Source: Celeribacter halophilus
GTDB taxonomy: Bacteria; Pseudomonadota; Alphaproteobacteria; Rhodobacterales; Rhodobacteraceae
Reading direction: 5' to 3'
Length of the DNA stretch: 64,000 nt
Assembly: GCF_900114135.1 (NCBI RefSeq)
Contig: NZ_FORY01000011.1
Coordinates: forward strand, 1 to 64,000
The position numbers were made by a program, and so were the translations under genes. Of the stretch, positions 43,381-52,452 are shown piece by piece. The notes beneath the pieces are model-generated. The model worked only from the letters and a program-made list of their open reading frames with translations, made no database searches and was not told where the DNA came from. Within the stretch, counting starts at the first letter, position 1, and the number at the start of each line of letters is the position of its first letter.

Positions 43381-44301
43381 TCATGACATAATTTCATCTT
43401 TGACGCCTTCACGCGCCAGACGATCACGCAGCACCTCGATTTCGATGTCGAGGTCTGTCTTATCGTCCAAAAGCAACTTTTTATGACGGGCGTCGAAATT
43501 CGCCTCCAGATCATCCAGAAGCGCAAACCAGTCTTCGCGCGCCTGCGCGTTGCGGCTTTTGCTCCAGAGGTCGGCGTATTTCACCGTCGCATCACGCGCA
43601 CCCAAAAGATAGACGCCAAGATATTTGCGCGCCGCCGTCAGATCGCGCGGGTCGTCCTCGACCGTGCGGAACATGGCGCGGGCGGTGGTGATGAAACGCT
43701 CCAGCCGGTCTTCGGCCTGACGGTCGCCGGTGCGCTCCAGTGCCGTGCGCATGTCCTTGAGATGGGCTTCGGCCTCATCCACGGCTTTGGCGACGCGGTC
43801 TTGCTGGAACAGGTCAAGCTCGTCGAAGCCCTTGTTCTTTAGCGGATCGAGACCAAAGGCGAGGCTATGGAGCACAATGCCCAGTACGGCAAACAGCGCG
43901 GTTTCCATTGCACCCCAGCCGAACCAGCCGACAATGCCCAGCCCAAGACCGGTGAGAACAGAGCCGAAGATTTTGCGCGGAATGGCAGGGCGGCGAGAGA
44001 CCTTGCGTGCCTCATAGGCTTCTTCGGCCTTGAGACCTTCGCGGGTGAGATAAGCCGCGCCAACCAGACAGCCCAAGGCGACGAGGTAGCCGGTCATGAC
44101 TGTAGGCGGGGCAAAAAATGCTTTCCACGCCAGAGGCAGCGCCGCGAAGAACAACAGATTCGAGCGCGCACCGACGCGAGTCGGTTTCTTGCCGTCAAAC
44201 GGGCGCGGCGAGGAGGGCGGCGCAATGTGATCCGAGGCAGCGTGATCCGACTGCGCGGCACGTCCTTTCGGGGAGTAGGTGGACCCGTAGCGTTTTGCCA
44301 T
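43381..44301 (-). CDS. XpaC-like membrane protein (5-bromo-4-chloroindolyl phosphate hydrolysis family)
   Basis: This is a 306-residue protein. Its ATG overlaps the stop of the 28-residue upstream gene by one base (TAATG). A basic cytoplasmic N-terminus precedes four hydrophobic stretches (about 48-85 and 112-145), and the C-terminal 150 residues are helical and charged, with DEAEAHLKDMRTALERTGD. This matches XpaC, the usual partner of TelA. The historical name refers to a colour reaction in Bacillus and does not show its true role. A structural role at the membrane is more likely. Confidence 0.82.
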   Translation of the reverse strand: MAKRYGSTYSPKGRAAQSDHAASDHIAPPSSPRPFDGKKPTRVGARSNLLFFAALPLAWKAFFAPPTVMTGYLVALGCLVGAAYLTREGLKAEEAYEARKVSRRPAIPRKIFGSVLTGLGLGIVGWFGWGAMETALFAVLGIVLHSLAFGLDPLKNKGFDELDLFQQDRVAKAVDEAEAHLKDMRTALERTGDRQAEDRLERFITTARAMFRTVEDDPRDLTAARKYLGVYLLGARDATVKYADLWSKSRNAQAREDWFALLDDLEANFDARHKKLLLDDKTDLDIEIEVLRDRLAREGVKDEIMS

Positions 44302-44387
44302 TACATCCCCTGCGCCTTGATCGTCACGTAAAACGTGAGCGCGACCAGCAGATAATAGGCGAGTTTTGAAAACACGCTGTCGCTCAT
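44301..44387 (-). CDS. 28-residue single-span membrane miniprotein
   Basis: This is a short gene starting ATG at 44387 and ending TAA at 44303-44301, whose stop overlaps the xpaC start. The peptide begins MSDSVFSKLAYYLLVAL and ends TIKAQGM; residues 8-23 would span the membrane. The one-base overlap with xpaC implies translational coupling, which argues that it is a real gene, not a chance frame. I do not recognise a family. It may be a small regulatory subunit of the XpaC/TelA complex. Confidence 0.6.
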   Translation of the reverse strand: MSDSVFSKLAYYLLVALTFYVTIKAQGM

Positions 44388-44453
44388 GGGCACCCTTTCC
44401 AAAGCGGTTCTTTGCTCAAGATATAGAAAGGAATCGCCCTCGGTGAAAGGGTT

Positions 44454-44480
44454 AAGGGGAGCGCTTGACGCGCTTTCCCC
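44454..44480 (-). terminator. Weak hairpin after the pseudouridine synthase gene
   Basis: On the minus strand GGGGAAAGCGC pairs with GCGCTCCCC around a GTCAA loop (one small bulge), 13 bases past the stop codon. The T-run is minimal, so some read-through into the XpaC/TelA operon is possible. Confidence 0.4.
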
Positions 44481-44492
44481 CTCTGTCCGGTC

Positions 44493-45770
44493 TTATCGGC
44501 CGGATTTCGGCGGTTTGCCGCCTTTTGCCCCGCCTGCGCGGCCAGCGGAATTTCCGCCGTGGGATTTGAAGCCAGCCGAGCGTGGTTTGCCACCGTCTCC
44601 GCCGCCGTGGGATTTGAAACCGTGGGATTTGAAGCCGCCCGGTTTGCCCGACGGTTTGCCAGACGGTTTTCCGTCACGTTGCTGACCCGGTTTTCCGCCG
44701 GGTTTTCCGTCACGGGGCTTGCCTTTGAAGCCCTCGCCACGCGGTTTGAAACCACCCGGTTTGCCATCGTCATCATCGCGGCGTTTGTATCCGTCGCGCG
44801 GTTTGCCCTTGAAGCCTTCGCCGCGCGGTTTGAACCCGTCGCGGTCATCGCGCTTGCCTTTGAATGGCGGCTTGCCACCGCGATCATCGCGCCCCTGTTT
44901 CGGGCCGCGGGCATCGTCGCGTCCACGGACTTCCTTGCGGGGGCCACCGGGTTTGTCGCCGCGCATAACCGTGCGTTTGGCCATGCCGCCTTCCCCGACT
45001 TGCAGGTCCATTCCCAACTGGTCGCGCAGCACGCGGGCGCGGACTTCTTCGACCTGTCCGGGTTGCAACGTGCCAAGGCGGAAGGGCCCATAAGACAGCC
45101 GAATCAATCGGTTAACGGTGAGGCCGACATGTTCCATTGCGCGGCGGATCTCGCGGTTGCGGCCTTCGCGCAGCCCGATGGTGAGCCATGCATTCGCGCC
45201 TTGCTGGCGGTCAAAGGTGACTTCCATCGGCTGGAAATGTTCGCCGTCGATGGTCACGCCCTTGCGCAGAGGCTCAAGCGTGGCTTCGGAGGCCGTGCCT
45301 TTGACCCGCACACGGTATTTGCGCAGCCAGCCGGTGTCTGGCAGTTCGAGCTTGCGCTTCAACTCGCCATCATTGGTCAGCAGCAGCAGCCCTTCGGAAT
45401 TCAGATCGAGACGCCCGACAGACATCACACGCGGCAGCTCTTTGGGAAGCTGGTCGAACACCGTATCGCGGCCTTTTTCGTCCTTGGCCGTGGTCACAAG
45501 CCCCAGAGGTTTGTGATAGAGCCAAAGCCGTGGCGGTTCCGGTTCGCCCACCTCTTTGCCATCGACGAAAATCTTGTCTTTGGGCAGGACGTTGAGTGCA
45601 GGGGAGGCCACCACGCGCCCGTTGACCATCACGCGACCTTCTTCGATCATCGCTTCGGCTTCGCGGCGCGAGGAAATGCCGGCGCGCGACAGCACCTTGG
45701 CGATGCGGTCGCCCGGCGGGGTTTTCTTGGGCGGGGTGTTCTTGTCAGCAGATTTTGGCGTGTCGGTCAT
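44493..45770 (-). CDS. rluB: RluB-type 23S rRNA pseudouridine synthase with long basic tail
   Basis: This is a 425-residue protein. An S4 RNA-binding domain lies at about 20-65 (RIAKVLSRAGISSRREAE). The RsuA/RluB catalytic domain follows, with GRLDLNSEGLLLLTNDG where Asp122 is the catalytic residue. The core resembles RluB, which modifies U2605 in 23S rRNA, but RluE/F-type specificity cannot be excluded. From about residue 258 to the end the sequence is a low-complexity tail rich in Gly, Lys, Arg, Asp and Pro with repeated GFKPRGEGFKGKPRDG-like units, which probably binds RNA. Many Rhodobacterales homologues have such tails of variable length. Confidence 0.9.
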   Translation of the reverse strand: MTDTPKSADKNTPPKKTPPGDRIAKVLSRAGISSRREAEAMIEEGRVMVNGRVVASPALNVLPKDKIFVDGKEVGEPEPPRLWLYHKPLGLVTTAKDEKGRDTVFDQLPKELPRVMSVGRLDLNSEGLLLLTNDGELKRKLELPDTGWLRKYRVRVKGTASEATLEPLRKGVTIDGEHFQPMEVTFDRQQGANAWLTIGLREGRNREIRRAMEHVGLTVNRLIRLSYGPFRLGTLQPGQVEEVRARVLRDQLGMDLQVGEGGMAKRTVMRGDKPGGPRKEVRGRDDARGPKQGRDDRGGKPPFKGKRDDRDGFKPRGEGFKGKPRDGYKRRDDDDGKPGGFKPRGEGFKGKPRDGKPGGKPGQQRDGKPSGKPSGKPGGFKSHGFKSHGGGDGGKPRSAGFKSHGGNSAGRAGGAKGGKPPKSGR

Positions 45771-45827
45771 GAGAAAGGCCTTTCTTTGGCGCGCTCATAC
45801 TCTGCACGAGTCTCTATGGAAAGGGCA

Positions 45828-45857
45828 AAGAAAAACGGCCCGCTGTTGTGCGGGCCG
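45828..45857 (-). terminator. Rho-independent terminator of ompW
   Basis: On the minus strand CGGCCCGC pairs with GCGGGCCG around ACAACA and is followed by TTTTTCTTT, 22 bases after the ompW-like stop. Confidence 0.88.
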
Positions 45858-45879
45858 CAAAAGTCGATGTCATAAGGCC

Positions 45880-46503
45880 TCAGAAGGTCATGACATAGGA
45901 GACGCCGAAGACCCACGGGTCGATCTCTGCCTCGCCGATTTTCTCACCGTTGAGCTTGACGTCACTGTTGATGTCGATCCAGCGCACATCCGTCCGCAAC
46001 GCGCCGCGTTCGCTGACCTGATAGTCAAAACCGGCATGGAGCGCGACGCCCCAGGAATCCGTGAGGTCAAGGTCAGAGCCTGCGATATCGCCTGTTGCGG
46101 TTTCATCAAAGAAGGCCGTGTAGTTCACACCAACCCCGACGAACGGTGTGAAAGCAGCACCATTGTCGAAGTGATATTGCAAGGACACCACCGGCGGCAG
46201 ATGTTGTGTGGAGCCGATTTCGCCAAGCCCGTCTGCACGGATATTATGCTCGAAAGGCCAAGCGCCCAGAACCTCGATGCCGAGGTTGTCCCGAATGAAA
46301 TATTCAAAGGTGATGGTCGGGCGGAGGTTGTCGCCGACATCTAGTTCTTTGGTGCCTTCAAGAATGTCGCCATTGTCCGATTTCGGCATCACATAGCCCA
46401 GCCCGAGACCGAGGGTCATCGTCCCTGCGTCTTGCGCTGCGGCAAGTGTCGGAAGGGAGAGGGCCAGAGCCATGGTTGCGGCAATTACGGAAGTTTTGTT
46501 CAT
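45880..46503 (-). CDS. OmpW-family outer-membrane protein
   Basis: This 207-residue protein has a signal peptide (about 1-23, ending AAAQ). The mature part alternates hydrophobic strands and ends in an aromatic-containing strand (DPWVFGVSYVMTF), as outer-membrane barrels do. Segments LGLGLGYVMPKSDN, LRPTITFEYFI and LPPVVSLQYHF match OmpW, an eight-stranded barrel that passes small hydrophobic molecules. It stands alone between rluB and tadA, with its own terminator. Confidence 0.9.
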   Translation of the reverse strand: MNKTSVIAATMALALSLPTLAAAQDAGTMTLGLGLGYVMPKSDNGDILEGTKELDVGDNLRPTITFEYFIRDNLGIEVLGAWPFEHNIRADGLGEIGSTQHLPPVVSLQYHFDNGAAFTPFVGVGVNYTAFFDETATGDIAGSDLDLTDSWGVALHAGFDYQVSERGALRTDVRWIDINSDVKLNGEKIGEAEIDPWVFGVSYVMTF

Positions 46504-46678
46504 CTTTTTTGTCCCATATGTGTCTTATGCTAAGACGAATTCGCGCGCAGTTGCACAGGTGTCAGAGGCGGGCGTTTGGCACTTTGACCTGCATCAATTT
46601 CCGCCGGACTGCGGCAATCTGCCATCGTGGGACATGGCGCGGGCTTGCCTTTGGCAAAGTTGCACGGCAGGAAAGGGC

Positions 46679-47128
46679 ATGACGTTTCGCTCTTATATGG
46701 ATGAGGCTTTGCAAGAAGCCCGATTGGCCGAGGCCCGTGGTGAAGTGCCCGTGGGGGCGGTGGTCGTGTCTCCCGAGGGCGAGATCGTCGGACGGGGCGG
46801 CAACCGGACGCGCGAGGATCGCGATCCGACGGCACATGCCGAAATCGTGGCGCTGCGCGCAGCCTGTCGGGCTGTCGGGCAGGACCGTTTGTCCGGCTAT
46901 GATCTCTATGTGACTCTGGAACCGTGCCCGATGTGCGCGGCGGCAATCTCGCATGCACGCATCCGCAGGCTGTATTATGGCGCGGGCGATCCGAAATCCG
47001 GCGGTGTGGCTCACGGGGCGAAAGTGTTCAGCCATGCGCAATGCCATCACGCGCCGGAGATTTATGACGGCATCGCAGGGGAGGAGGCCGAGGCGCTGCT
47101 CAAAGCATTCTTTGCCCTCCGCCGCTAA
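46679..47128 (+). CDS. tadA: tRNA-specific adenosine deaminase TadA
   Basis: This is a 149-residue protein from the ATG at 46679, preceded by AGGAAAGG; the longer upstream frame has no support. Zinc ligands and the catalytic Glu are present as HAE (His53, Glu55) and PCPMC (Cys83, Cys86). It converts A34 of tRNA-Arg(ACG) to inosine and is essential in most bacteria. It diverges from ompW and converges with the UPF0173 gene. Confidence 0.95.
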   Translation: MTFRSYMDEALQEARLAEARGEVPVGAVVVSPEGEIVGRGGNRTREDRDPTAHAEIVALRAACRAVGQDRLSGYDLYVTLEPCPMCAAAISHARIRRLYYGAGDPKSGGVAHGAKVFSHAQCHHAPEIYDGIAGEEAEALLKAFFALRR

Positions 47129-47152
47129 AGCGGGCTGCCCGCGCGGTCGGTC

Positions 47153-47857
47153 TTAAATCTCGATCGGCTTGAGCACTTCCGGCACTTTCACCACGCCCTC
47201 TTTGAGCGCATAGACCAGCTCGTCGCAGCTTTGTGCCAGAAGCGGGAAGGTGCCCCAGTGACAGGGAATCACTGTTTTGAAATCGAAGAATTTCTGACAG
47301 ACGTAGGCGGTGCGTTTCATGTCCATCGTGTAATGCCCGCCAGCGCAGAGAATGCCGATGTCGGGCTGGTGCAGGTCCGCAAACCATTCCATGTCCGCCA
47401 TGATGTCTGTGTCGCCGGAGACATAGATCGTGTGCCCTTCGCCGGAGATCATGAACCCCGCAGGCTGGCCTGCATAGAGCGGTGCTCCGTCTTTGTAATC
47501 AATCGAAGAGGAATGAACCGCGTTGACCATGGTGACGGACACGGTCTTCTCCCCGTCGCCCAGAGTGATCGTGCCGCCCTTGCCAAAGCCTGTGACTTGC
47601 GCGCCTTCCGCACCAAGGATCAGCGAGAGTTCGTGGATGCAGTAGATCATCGCATCTGTGTCACGCGCCACCGGAAGCGTGGAGGAGGCATGATCGCCAT
47701 GGCCGTGGGTCAGGAAAATCGCACTCGCCCCTTCGGTTGCCTCTTTCTCGCGGCCTTCGGGAAAGGCGGGGTTGCCCTCCAGCCACGGGTCGATGAGCAA
47801 AACCTGATCGGAAATCTCGATGCGAAAGCCGGAATGGCCAAGCCAGGTGATTTTCAT
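47153..47857 (-). CDS. UPF0173-type metallo-beta-lactamase-fold hydrolase
   Basis: From the ATG at 47857, preceded by AGGGAG, the protein has 234 residues; the longer frame is not supported. The metal motif is THGHGDHAS (HxHxDH), with further ligands in GDTD and PCHWGTF. The N-terminus MKITWLGHSGFRIE is typical of the UPF0173 group. It is a cytoplasmic two-metal hydrolase whose substrate is not established. It stands alone. Confidence 0.92.
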   Translation of the reverse strand: MKITWLGHSGFRIEISDQVLLIDPWLEGNPAFPEGREKEATEGASAIFLTHGHGDHASSTLPVARDTDAMIYCIHELSLILGAEGAQVTGFGKGGTITLGDGEKTVSVTMVNAVHSSSIDYKDGAPLYAGQPAGFMISGEGHTIYVSGDTDIMADMEWFADLHQPDIGILCAGGHYTMDMKRTAYVCQKFFDFKTVIPCHWGTFPLLAQSCDELVYALKEGVVKVPEVLKPIEI

Positions 47858-48140
47858 GAGACAACTCCCTCTGTTTCCGACCCAATATATCGCGCAGCAT
47901 CGCGCTCGGGAAGGTGTCTGGGGCGTCAGGCGTCTTTCAATGGTCTTTGGGATGGTCGGTGATCGGGATTTGTGCATTGAGAGGACGCGGAAGGGCGCAG
48001 AGAAGGGGTGGATCGTGGCCCAAACCCGCCCAGACGTGTAAAACGGCGGCGATGATCCATGTTTATATCACGCATATGCTTGAAGGCCGGACGCAGGGGC
48101 GCTAAAGCCTCAACTGACCAAGAATACGGAGCATTGCCCC
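47858..48140. other. Divergent promoter region between the hydrolase gene and gatCA
   Basis: No gene, repeat or clear operator is recognised in these 283 bases. Confidence 0.4.
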
Positions 48141-48428
48141 ATGTCCATCGACATTGATACCGCCCGCCGGGTCGCCAAGCTCGCCCGCATCCGCGTCGAG
48201 GAAGACGCGCTTCCGGCTCTGGCTGACGAATTCAACGCCGTGCTCGGCTTTATCGAACAGCTTTCCGAAGTGGATGTTGACGGCGTCGAGCCGATGACCT
48301 CTGTGACGCCCCAGCGTCTCAAACGCCGCAAGGACGGTGTGACAGATGGCAATATGCAGGAGAAAATCCTGTCGAATGCGCCCGATGCGCGCGAGGGCTT
48401 TTTTGCTGTGCCGAAGGTGGTGGAATAA
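48141..48428 (+). CDS. gatC: Asp/Glu-tRNA amidotransferase subunit GatC
   Basis: This 95-residue protein has the two N-terminal helices and extended tail of GatC ([22 protein letters not shown], then the VEPMTSV and DGVTDGN segments). It locks GatA to GatB in the complex that converts Glu-tRNA(Gln) or Asp-tRNA(Asn) to the amide form. Its stop overlaps the gatA start (TAATG). gatB is not in the window. Confidence 0.95.
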   Translation: MSIDIDTARRVAKLARIRVEEDALPALADEFNAVLGFIEQLSEVDVDGVEPMTSVTPQRLKRRKDGVTDGNMQEKILSNAPDAREGFFAVPKVVE

Positions 48429-49915
48429 TGTCTGATCTCAATAAACTGACCCTGTCTGCCGCCCGTGACGGGCTGCGTGCCAAAGAGTTTACCTCTGCCG
48501 AACTGACCGAAGCCTGTCTGGGCGAGATTGAAGCCGCAGGTGCCTTGAACGCTTTCGTGCACAACACGCCGGACATTGCGCGCACGCAGGCCAAGGCGGC
48601 CGATGCCAAGCTCGCCTCCGGTGACGCGCCGGCCATGTGTGGCCTGCCCATCGGGATCAAGGATCTGTTCGCCACCAAAGGCGTGCCGACACAGGCGGCC
48701 TCCGCGATTCTCGAAGGTTTCAAACCCGAGTATGAAAGCACCATCACGGCAAAGCTTTTTGACGCGGGTGCGGTGATGTTGGGCAAGCTCAACATGGATG
48801 AGTTTGCGATGGGGTCTTCGAACGAGACCTCGACCTATGGCAATGCGATCAACCCGTGGAAACGCACGGGGGATGCGACCGACATTACGCCCGGCGGGTC
48901 TTCGGGCGGGTCTTCTGCGGCTGTGGCGGCGGACCTGTGTCTGGCCGCAACCGGCACCGACACGGGCGGCTCCATCCGTCAGCCTGCGGCGTTCACCGGT
49001 ATCGTCGGGATCAAGCCGACCTACGGGCGGTGTTCGCGCTGGGGTGTGGTGGCCTTTGCATCCTCGCTGGATCAGGCGGGTCCGATGACAAAATCCGTGC
49101 GCGACGCGGCGATCATGCTTGAGGCCATGTGTGGCCACGACATGAAGGATTCGACCTCCGCCGATCTTCCGGTGCCGAATTTCGAAGCCATGCTGACCGG
49201 CGACATCAAGGGCAAGAAAATCGGCATCCCGAAGGAATACCGTCTCGACGGCATTCCCGACGAGATTTCCAAACTCTGGGACGAGGGCGCGGCCATGCTG
49301 CGTGATGCGGGAGCCGAGATTGTCGATATCTCCCTGCCGCACACGAAATATGCGCTGCCGACCTATTATGTCATCGCACCTGCCGAAGCCTCGTCGAACC
49401 TCGCGCGCTATGATGGCGTGCGCTACGGTCATCGGGCCAAGCTGTCTGCGGGCGAAGGCATTGACGACATGTATGAAAAAACCCGCGCCGAAGGGTTCGG
49501 CAAAGAGGTGCAGCGCCGCGTGATGGTCGGCACCTATGTGCTCTCTGCGGGCTTCTACGACGCCTACTACAACAAGGCGCGCAAGGTGCGCACGTTGATC
49601 AAGAAGGATTTCGAGGATGTCTTCGCGCAGGGCGTGGATGCGATCCTGACGCCTGCCACTCCGTCTCCGGCCTTCGGTCTGGGCGAGGTGTCCGATTCCG
49701 ATCCGATCCAGATGTATCTCAACGACGTCTTTACCGTTACCGTGAACCTAGCAGGGCTTCCGGGGATTTCCGTGCCTGCGGGCCTGTCCTCGAACGGTCT
49801 GCCGCTGGGGCTTCAACTGATCGGGAAACCGTGGGAAGAGGGCGATCTGCTGAATATTGCACATTCGCTTGAGGACGCGGCGGGCTTTGTTTCCAAGCCT
49901 GAGAAATGGTGGTAA
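48428..49915 (+). CDS. gatA: Asp/Glu-tRNA amidotransferase subunit GatA
   Basis: This is a 495-residue amidase-signature enzyme. The Ser-cisSer-Lys triad lies in [11 protein letters not shown] (Lys near 78), [15 protein letters not shown] and [15 protein letters not shown]. It releases ammonia from glutamine for the amidation step done by GatB. It overlaps gatC by one base. The full length and all motifs are present. Confidence 0.96.
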   Translation: MSDLNKLTLSAARDGLRAKEFTSAELTEACLGEIEAAGALNAFVHNTPDIARTQAKAADAKLASGDAPAMCGLPIGIKDLFATKGVPTQAASAILEGFKPEYESTITAKLFDAGAVMLGKLNMDEFAMGSSNETSTYGNAINPWKRTGDATDITPGGSSGGSSAAVAADLCLAATGTDTGGSIRQPAAFTGIVGIKPTYGRCSRWGVVAFASSLDQAGPMTKSVRDAAIMLEAMCGHDMKDSTSADLPVPNFEAMLTGDIKGKKIGIPKEYRLDGIPDEISKLWDEGAAMLRDAGAEIVDISLPHTKYALPTYYVIAPAEASSNLARYDGVRYGHRAKLSAGEGIDDMYEKTRAEGFGKEVQRRVMVGTYVLSAGFYDAYYNKARKVRTLIKKDFEDVFAQGVDAILTPATPSPAFGLGEVSDSDPIQMYLNDVFTVTVNLAGLPGISVPAGLSSNGLPLGLQLIGKPWEEGDLLNIAHSLEDAAGFVSKPEKWW

Positions 49916-49954
49916 GAAACGGGCCAACCTGTTCATTTCGGAGCGTTAGCCCCT

Positions 49955-50623
49955 ATGCGTCTGACTGTTGCTATGATCTCTCTCGCGGCTCTGGCCGCCT
50001 GTGAAACTCCGGTCCCCGACAGCGGGGCCGGTGTGGGATTTGGCTCTTACGCCGAATATCAAGCGCAGCGTGAAGCCGAGTTGATCGCCATTGGCGAAGG
50101 TTCCGGCGTGGCGACGGGTCTTGATACGCAGACCATCACGCAAGAGGCCGCTGCCGCGATTGACGCGGCGGAGAGTTCCTCTGTGACCTCCACGACGAGC
50201 AAGCCTGCGGTGGTGACCAACGCGGCGGGAATTTCGGCGGAGAATGATTTTTCCGCCGTATCGTCTGAGCGCTCCATCGAAGAAGATGCCGCACTCGTGG
50301 AGGCCAACAAGCAAGCCTATGTGACGATCCAGCCGACCGCTGTGCCAGAGCGTCCTGCGGGCGATGCTGGCACGATTGTGGAGTTTGCGCTTTCGACCAC
50401 GAACAATGTCGGTGAGGCGCTCTATTCGCGGCTCATCCCCGGTGCGGCGGCGCGGGCTGCGCGCAACTGTGCGAAATACCCCTCCGCCGATCTGGCGCAG
50501 GAAGATTTCCTGAAAAACGGCGGGCCGGAACGCAACGCCAAGGGGCTGGACCCCGATGGCGACGGTTTTGCCTGTAGCTGGGATCCTGCGCCTTTCCGTC
50601 TGGCCGCCCAAGCGCGCCGGTAA
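49955..50623 (+). CDS. Lipoprotein with C-terminal excalibur-like domain
   Basis: This 222-residue protein has a lipobox near residue 12-16 (LAALAAC), so it is a lipoprotein. The middle (about 30-135) is low-complexity, rich in Ala, Ser, Glu and Thr. The last 50 residues, NCAKYPSADLAQEDFLKNGG then LDPDGDGFACSW, match the excalibur calcium-binding pattern with its DxDxDG loop and two Cys. The gene lies between gatA and an amidase gene that begins 7 bases after its stop. Its role is unknown; cell-wall or calcium binding is plausible. Confidence 0.75.
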   Translation: MRLTVAMISLAALAACETPVPDSGAGVGFGSYAEYQAQREAELIAIGEGSGVATGLDTQTITQEAAAAIDAAESSSVTSTTSKPAVVTNAAGISAENDFSAVSSERSIEEDAALVEANKQAYVTIQPTAVPERPAGDAGTIVEFALSTTNNVGEALYSRLIPGAAARAARNCAKYPSADLAQEDFLKNGGPERNAKGLDPDGDGFACSWDPAPFRLAAQARR

Positions 50624-50630
50624 TTCACAA

Positions 50631-51146
50631 ATGACCTTGCAGATCACAGACCACCTCTCCCCGAATTTCGGAGAGCGGCGTGGCGGGGCGCGTCCCGAGC
50701 TTGTGGTGATCCATTACACCGCGATGCAGACCGCTCAGGCCGCACTCACCCGTCTTTGTGCGCCGGAGTTCGAAGTGTCGGCCCATTACCTGATTTGCGA
50801 AAAGGGTCGGATTTACCGTCTTGTGGACGAGGAACATCGCGCGTGGCATGCGGGCGCAGGGGCATGGGGGCAGATCACGGATGTGAACTCCCATTCTATC
50901 GGGATCGAGCTTGCCAATGATGGCCAAAGCCCCTTCGCGGCCGATCAGATGGACGCCTTGGAATATTTGCTTGCCGATATTCTGCGACGCCGGAACATCC
51001 CGCCCGAAGGGGTCATCGGACATTCCGACATGGCACCGGAGCGCAAGATTGATCCGGGTCCGCGTTTTGACTGGGCGCGGCTCGAATTGCGCGGGCTTGG
51101 GCGGGTGCGGCGCTTTCCCGTTGACCGTCAGGCTCCGAGCGCCTAA
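50631..51146 (+). CDS. N-acetylmuramoyl-L-alanine amidase (AmpD family)
   Basis: This 171-residue protein from the ATG at 50631 lacks a signal peptide, so it acts in the cytoplasm like AmpD. Zinc ligands and neighbours are visible in VVIHYTAM, SAHYLI and GHSDMAPERKIDPGPRFDW. It would cleave the lactyl-amide bond of muropeptides recovered from the cell wall. The start is 7 bases after the lipoprotein gene. The upstream in-frame extension is not used. Confidence 0.9.
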   Translation: MTLQITDHLSPNFGERRGGARPELVVIHYTAMQTAQAALTRLCAPEFEVSAHYLICEKGRIYRLVDEEHRAWHAGAGAWGQITDVNSHSIGIELANDGQSPFAADQMDALEYLLADILRRRNIPPEGVIGHSDMAPERKIDPGPRFDWARLELRGLGRVRRFPVDRQAPSA

Positions 51147-51155
51147 GTCGCATTT

Positions 51156-51556
51156 GACGCGGATGGCTGGATAATCGCCGCTTCGAGCAATCGGAGGGGA
51201 GGAAAGTCCGGACTCCCTTGAGCAACGGTGCCGGGTAACGCCCGGCGGGGGCAACCCCAGGGATAGCGCCACAGAGAACAGACTGCCCTCTCATACGGGG
51301 GTGATGGTGAAACGGTGGGGTAAGAGCCCACCGCGCGACTGGCAACAGGAGCGGCACGGCAAGCCCCACCGGGAGCAATGCCAAATAGGGGTTCTACGCG
51401 AGGACTGTGTGCGCAAGCATACCGCTCGCAAGGTCGCTCAAGCCTGAGAACCCGGGTTGGCAGCTTGAGCCGTCTGGTAACAGGCGGCCTAGAGGAATGG
51501 TTATCCAAGGCGGGTTTCCCGCCGGGACAGAATCCGGCTTACAGGCCATCCGCGTC
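51156..51556 (+). ncRNA. rnpB: RNase P RNA, bacterial type A
   Basis: The conserved core GAGGAAAGTCCGGAC lies at 51197-51211, and the 3' core ACAGAATCCGGCTTAC lies near 51529. The ends pair as P1: GACGCGGATGGC (51156-51167) with GCCATCCGCGTC (51545-51556). The length of about 400 bases is normal for alphaproteobacteria. It is the catalytic RNA that matures the 5' end of tRNAs. Confidence 0.95.
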
Positions 51557-51717
51557 ATAGTTCTTTCAACTCCACCCGGATCAAACGCGCCCCAGTGCCT
51601 TGACGGATCATCTCACGGATATGCGCCGCCAAACGGTGGTGCGGCTTTTGCCCTGTTGGCAGGTGGCGGTTTTCGACGCAGTATAGGGCAAATGGGTTTG
51701 AAAAAGGGAGAACCGTG

Positions 51718-52428
51718 ATGAGTTTCGTGAAAACATTGACGACTTTGGCGATTGGCTTTGCTGCGGCCAAAGGTGTCGAAAAGGTCAAGAAAATGGGCGG
51801 TGTAGACGGGATGCGCGAGGCGCTGCGCCAGTCCGGTGCGCCGGGTAGCATGGCTGACCAGATGGGACAGATGGCGGAAAAATTCGGCTTTCCCGGTGGT
51901 GCAGATGCCCTGCGCGACATGATGGGCAAGATGGGCACTCAGGCTGCCGATATGTCGGAGGCGACGGAAGCCGGGCTTGGTTCACTGTTTTCTGCCATGT
52001 CCGGTGCTGCGGCGACAGGGGCCAGTTCCATGTCGGATATGTTTGCCTCAGTGACAGCGGGCACGCCTGTTGGAGAAGTCGCGGAAGAAAATGCCAAGCT
52101 GATGATCCGCTCGATGATCATGGCCGCGAAAGCGGATGGCGAGATCGATGCGGAAGAGCGCACGAAAATCCTTGATCAACTGAAGGATGCCTCCGAGGAG
52201 GAAATGGCCTTTGTGCAGGCGGAACTGGACGCGCCGGTTGATCCGATGGCCTTGGCAAAGGATGCCGGCACCACAGCGGCGGCTCAGGTCTATGCGGCGG
52301 CATTGATGGCGATTGCCGTGGATACGGAGGCGGAGAAGGTCTTTCTCAACGGTCTGGCGCAATCCCTGATGCTGGACCCCGCGAAACAGGCGGAGATTCA
52401 TCGGTCGATGGGCAAGCCGGTTTTGTGA
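51718..52428 (+). CDS. TerB/DUF533-family protein (YebE-like)
   Basis: From the ATG at 51718, with GGGAG upstream, it has 236 residues; a GTG one codon earlier is also possible. The N-terminus has a weak membrane-binding stretch and a Met/Gly/Ala-rich middle (about 35-115). The C-terminal 110 residues form an acidic TerB-like helical domain with MIRSMIMAAKADGEIDAEER, a potential metal-binding site. DUF533 proteins such as YebE are linked to envelope stress. It stands alone after rnpB. Confidence 0.85.
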   Translation: MSFVKTLTTLAIGFAAAKGVEKVKKMGGVDGMREALRQSGAPGSMADQMGQMAEKFGFPGGADALRDMMGKMGTQAADMSEATEAGLGSLFSAMSGAAATGASSMSDMFASVTAGTPVGEVAEENAKLMIRSMIMAAKADGEIDAEERTKILDQLKDASEEEMAFVQAELDAPVDPMALAKDAGTTAAAQVYAAALMAIAVDTEAEKVFLNGLAQSLMLDPAKQAEIHRSMGKPVL

Positions 52429-52452
52429 GTGTATCGTTATAACGACATGGAG

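Noticed and set aside
44701-44860. Tandem repeat or CRISPR-like array
   Set aside because: The repeats are imperfect coding repeats of a Gly/Lys/Arg-rich protein tail, with no uniform spacers. No CRISPR array was seen in the window.
44559-45875. A 438-codon plus-strand frame opposite the pseudouridine synthase
   Set aside because: It mirrors the repeats of the real gene, and its apparent periodicity comes from the low-complexity tail on the other strand.
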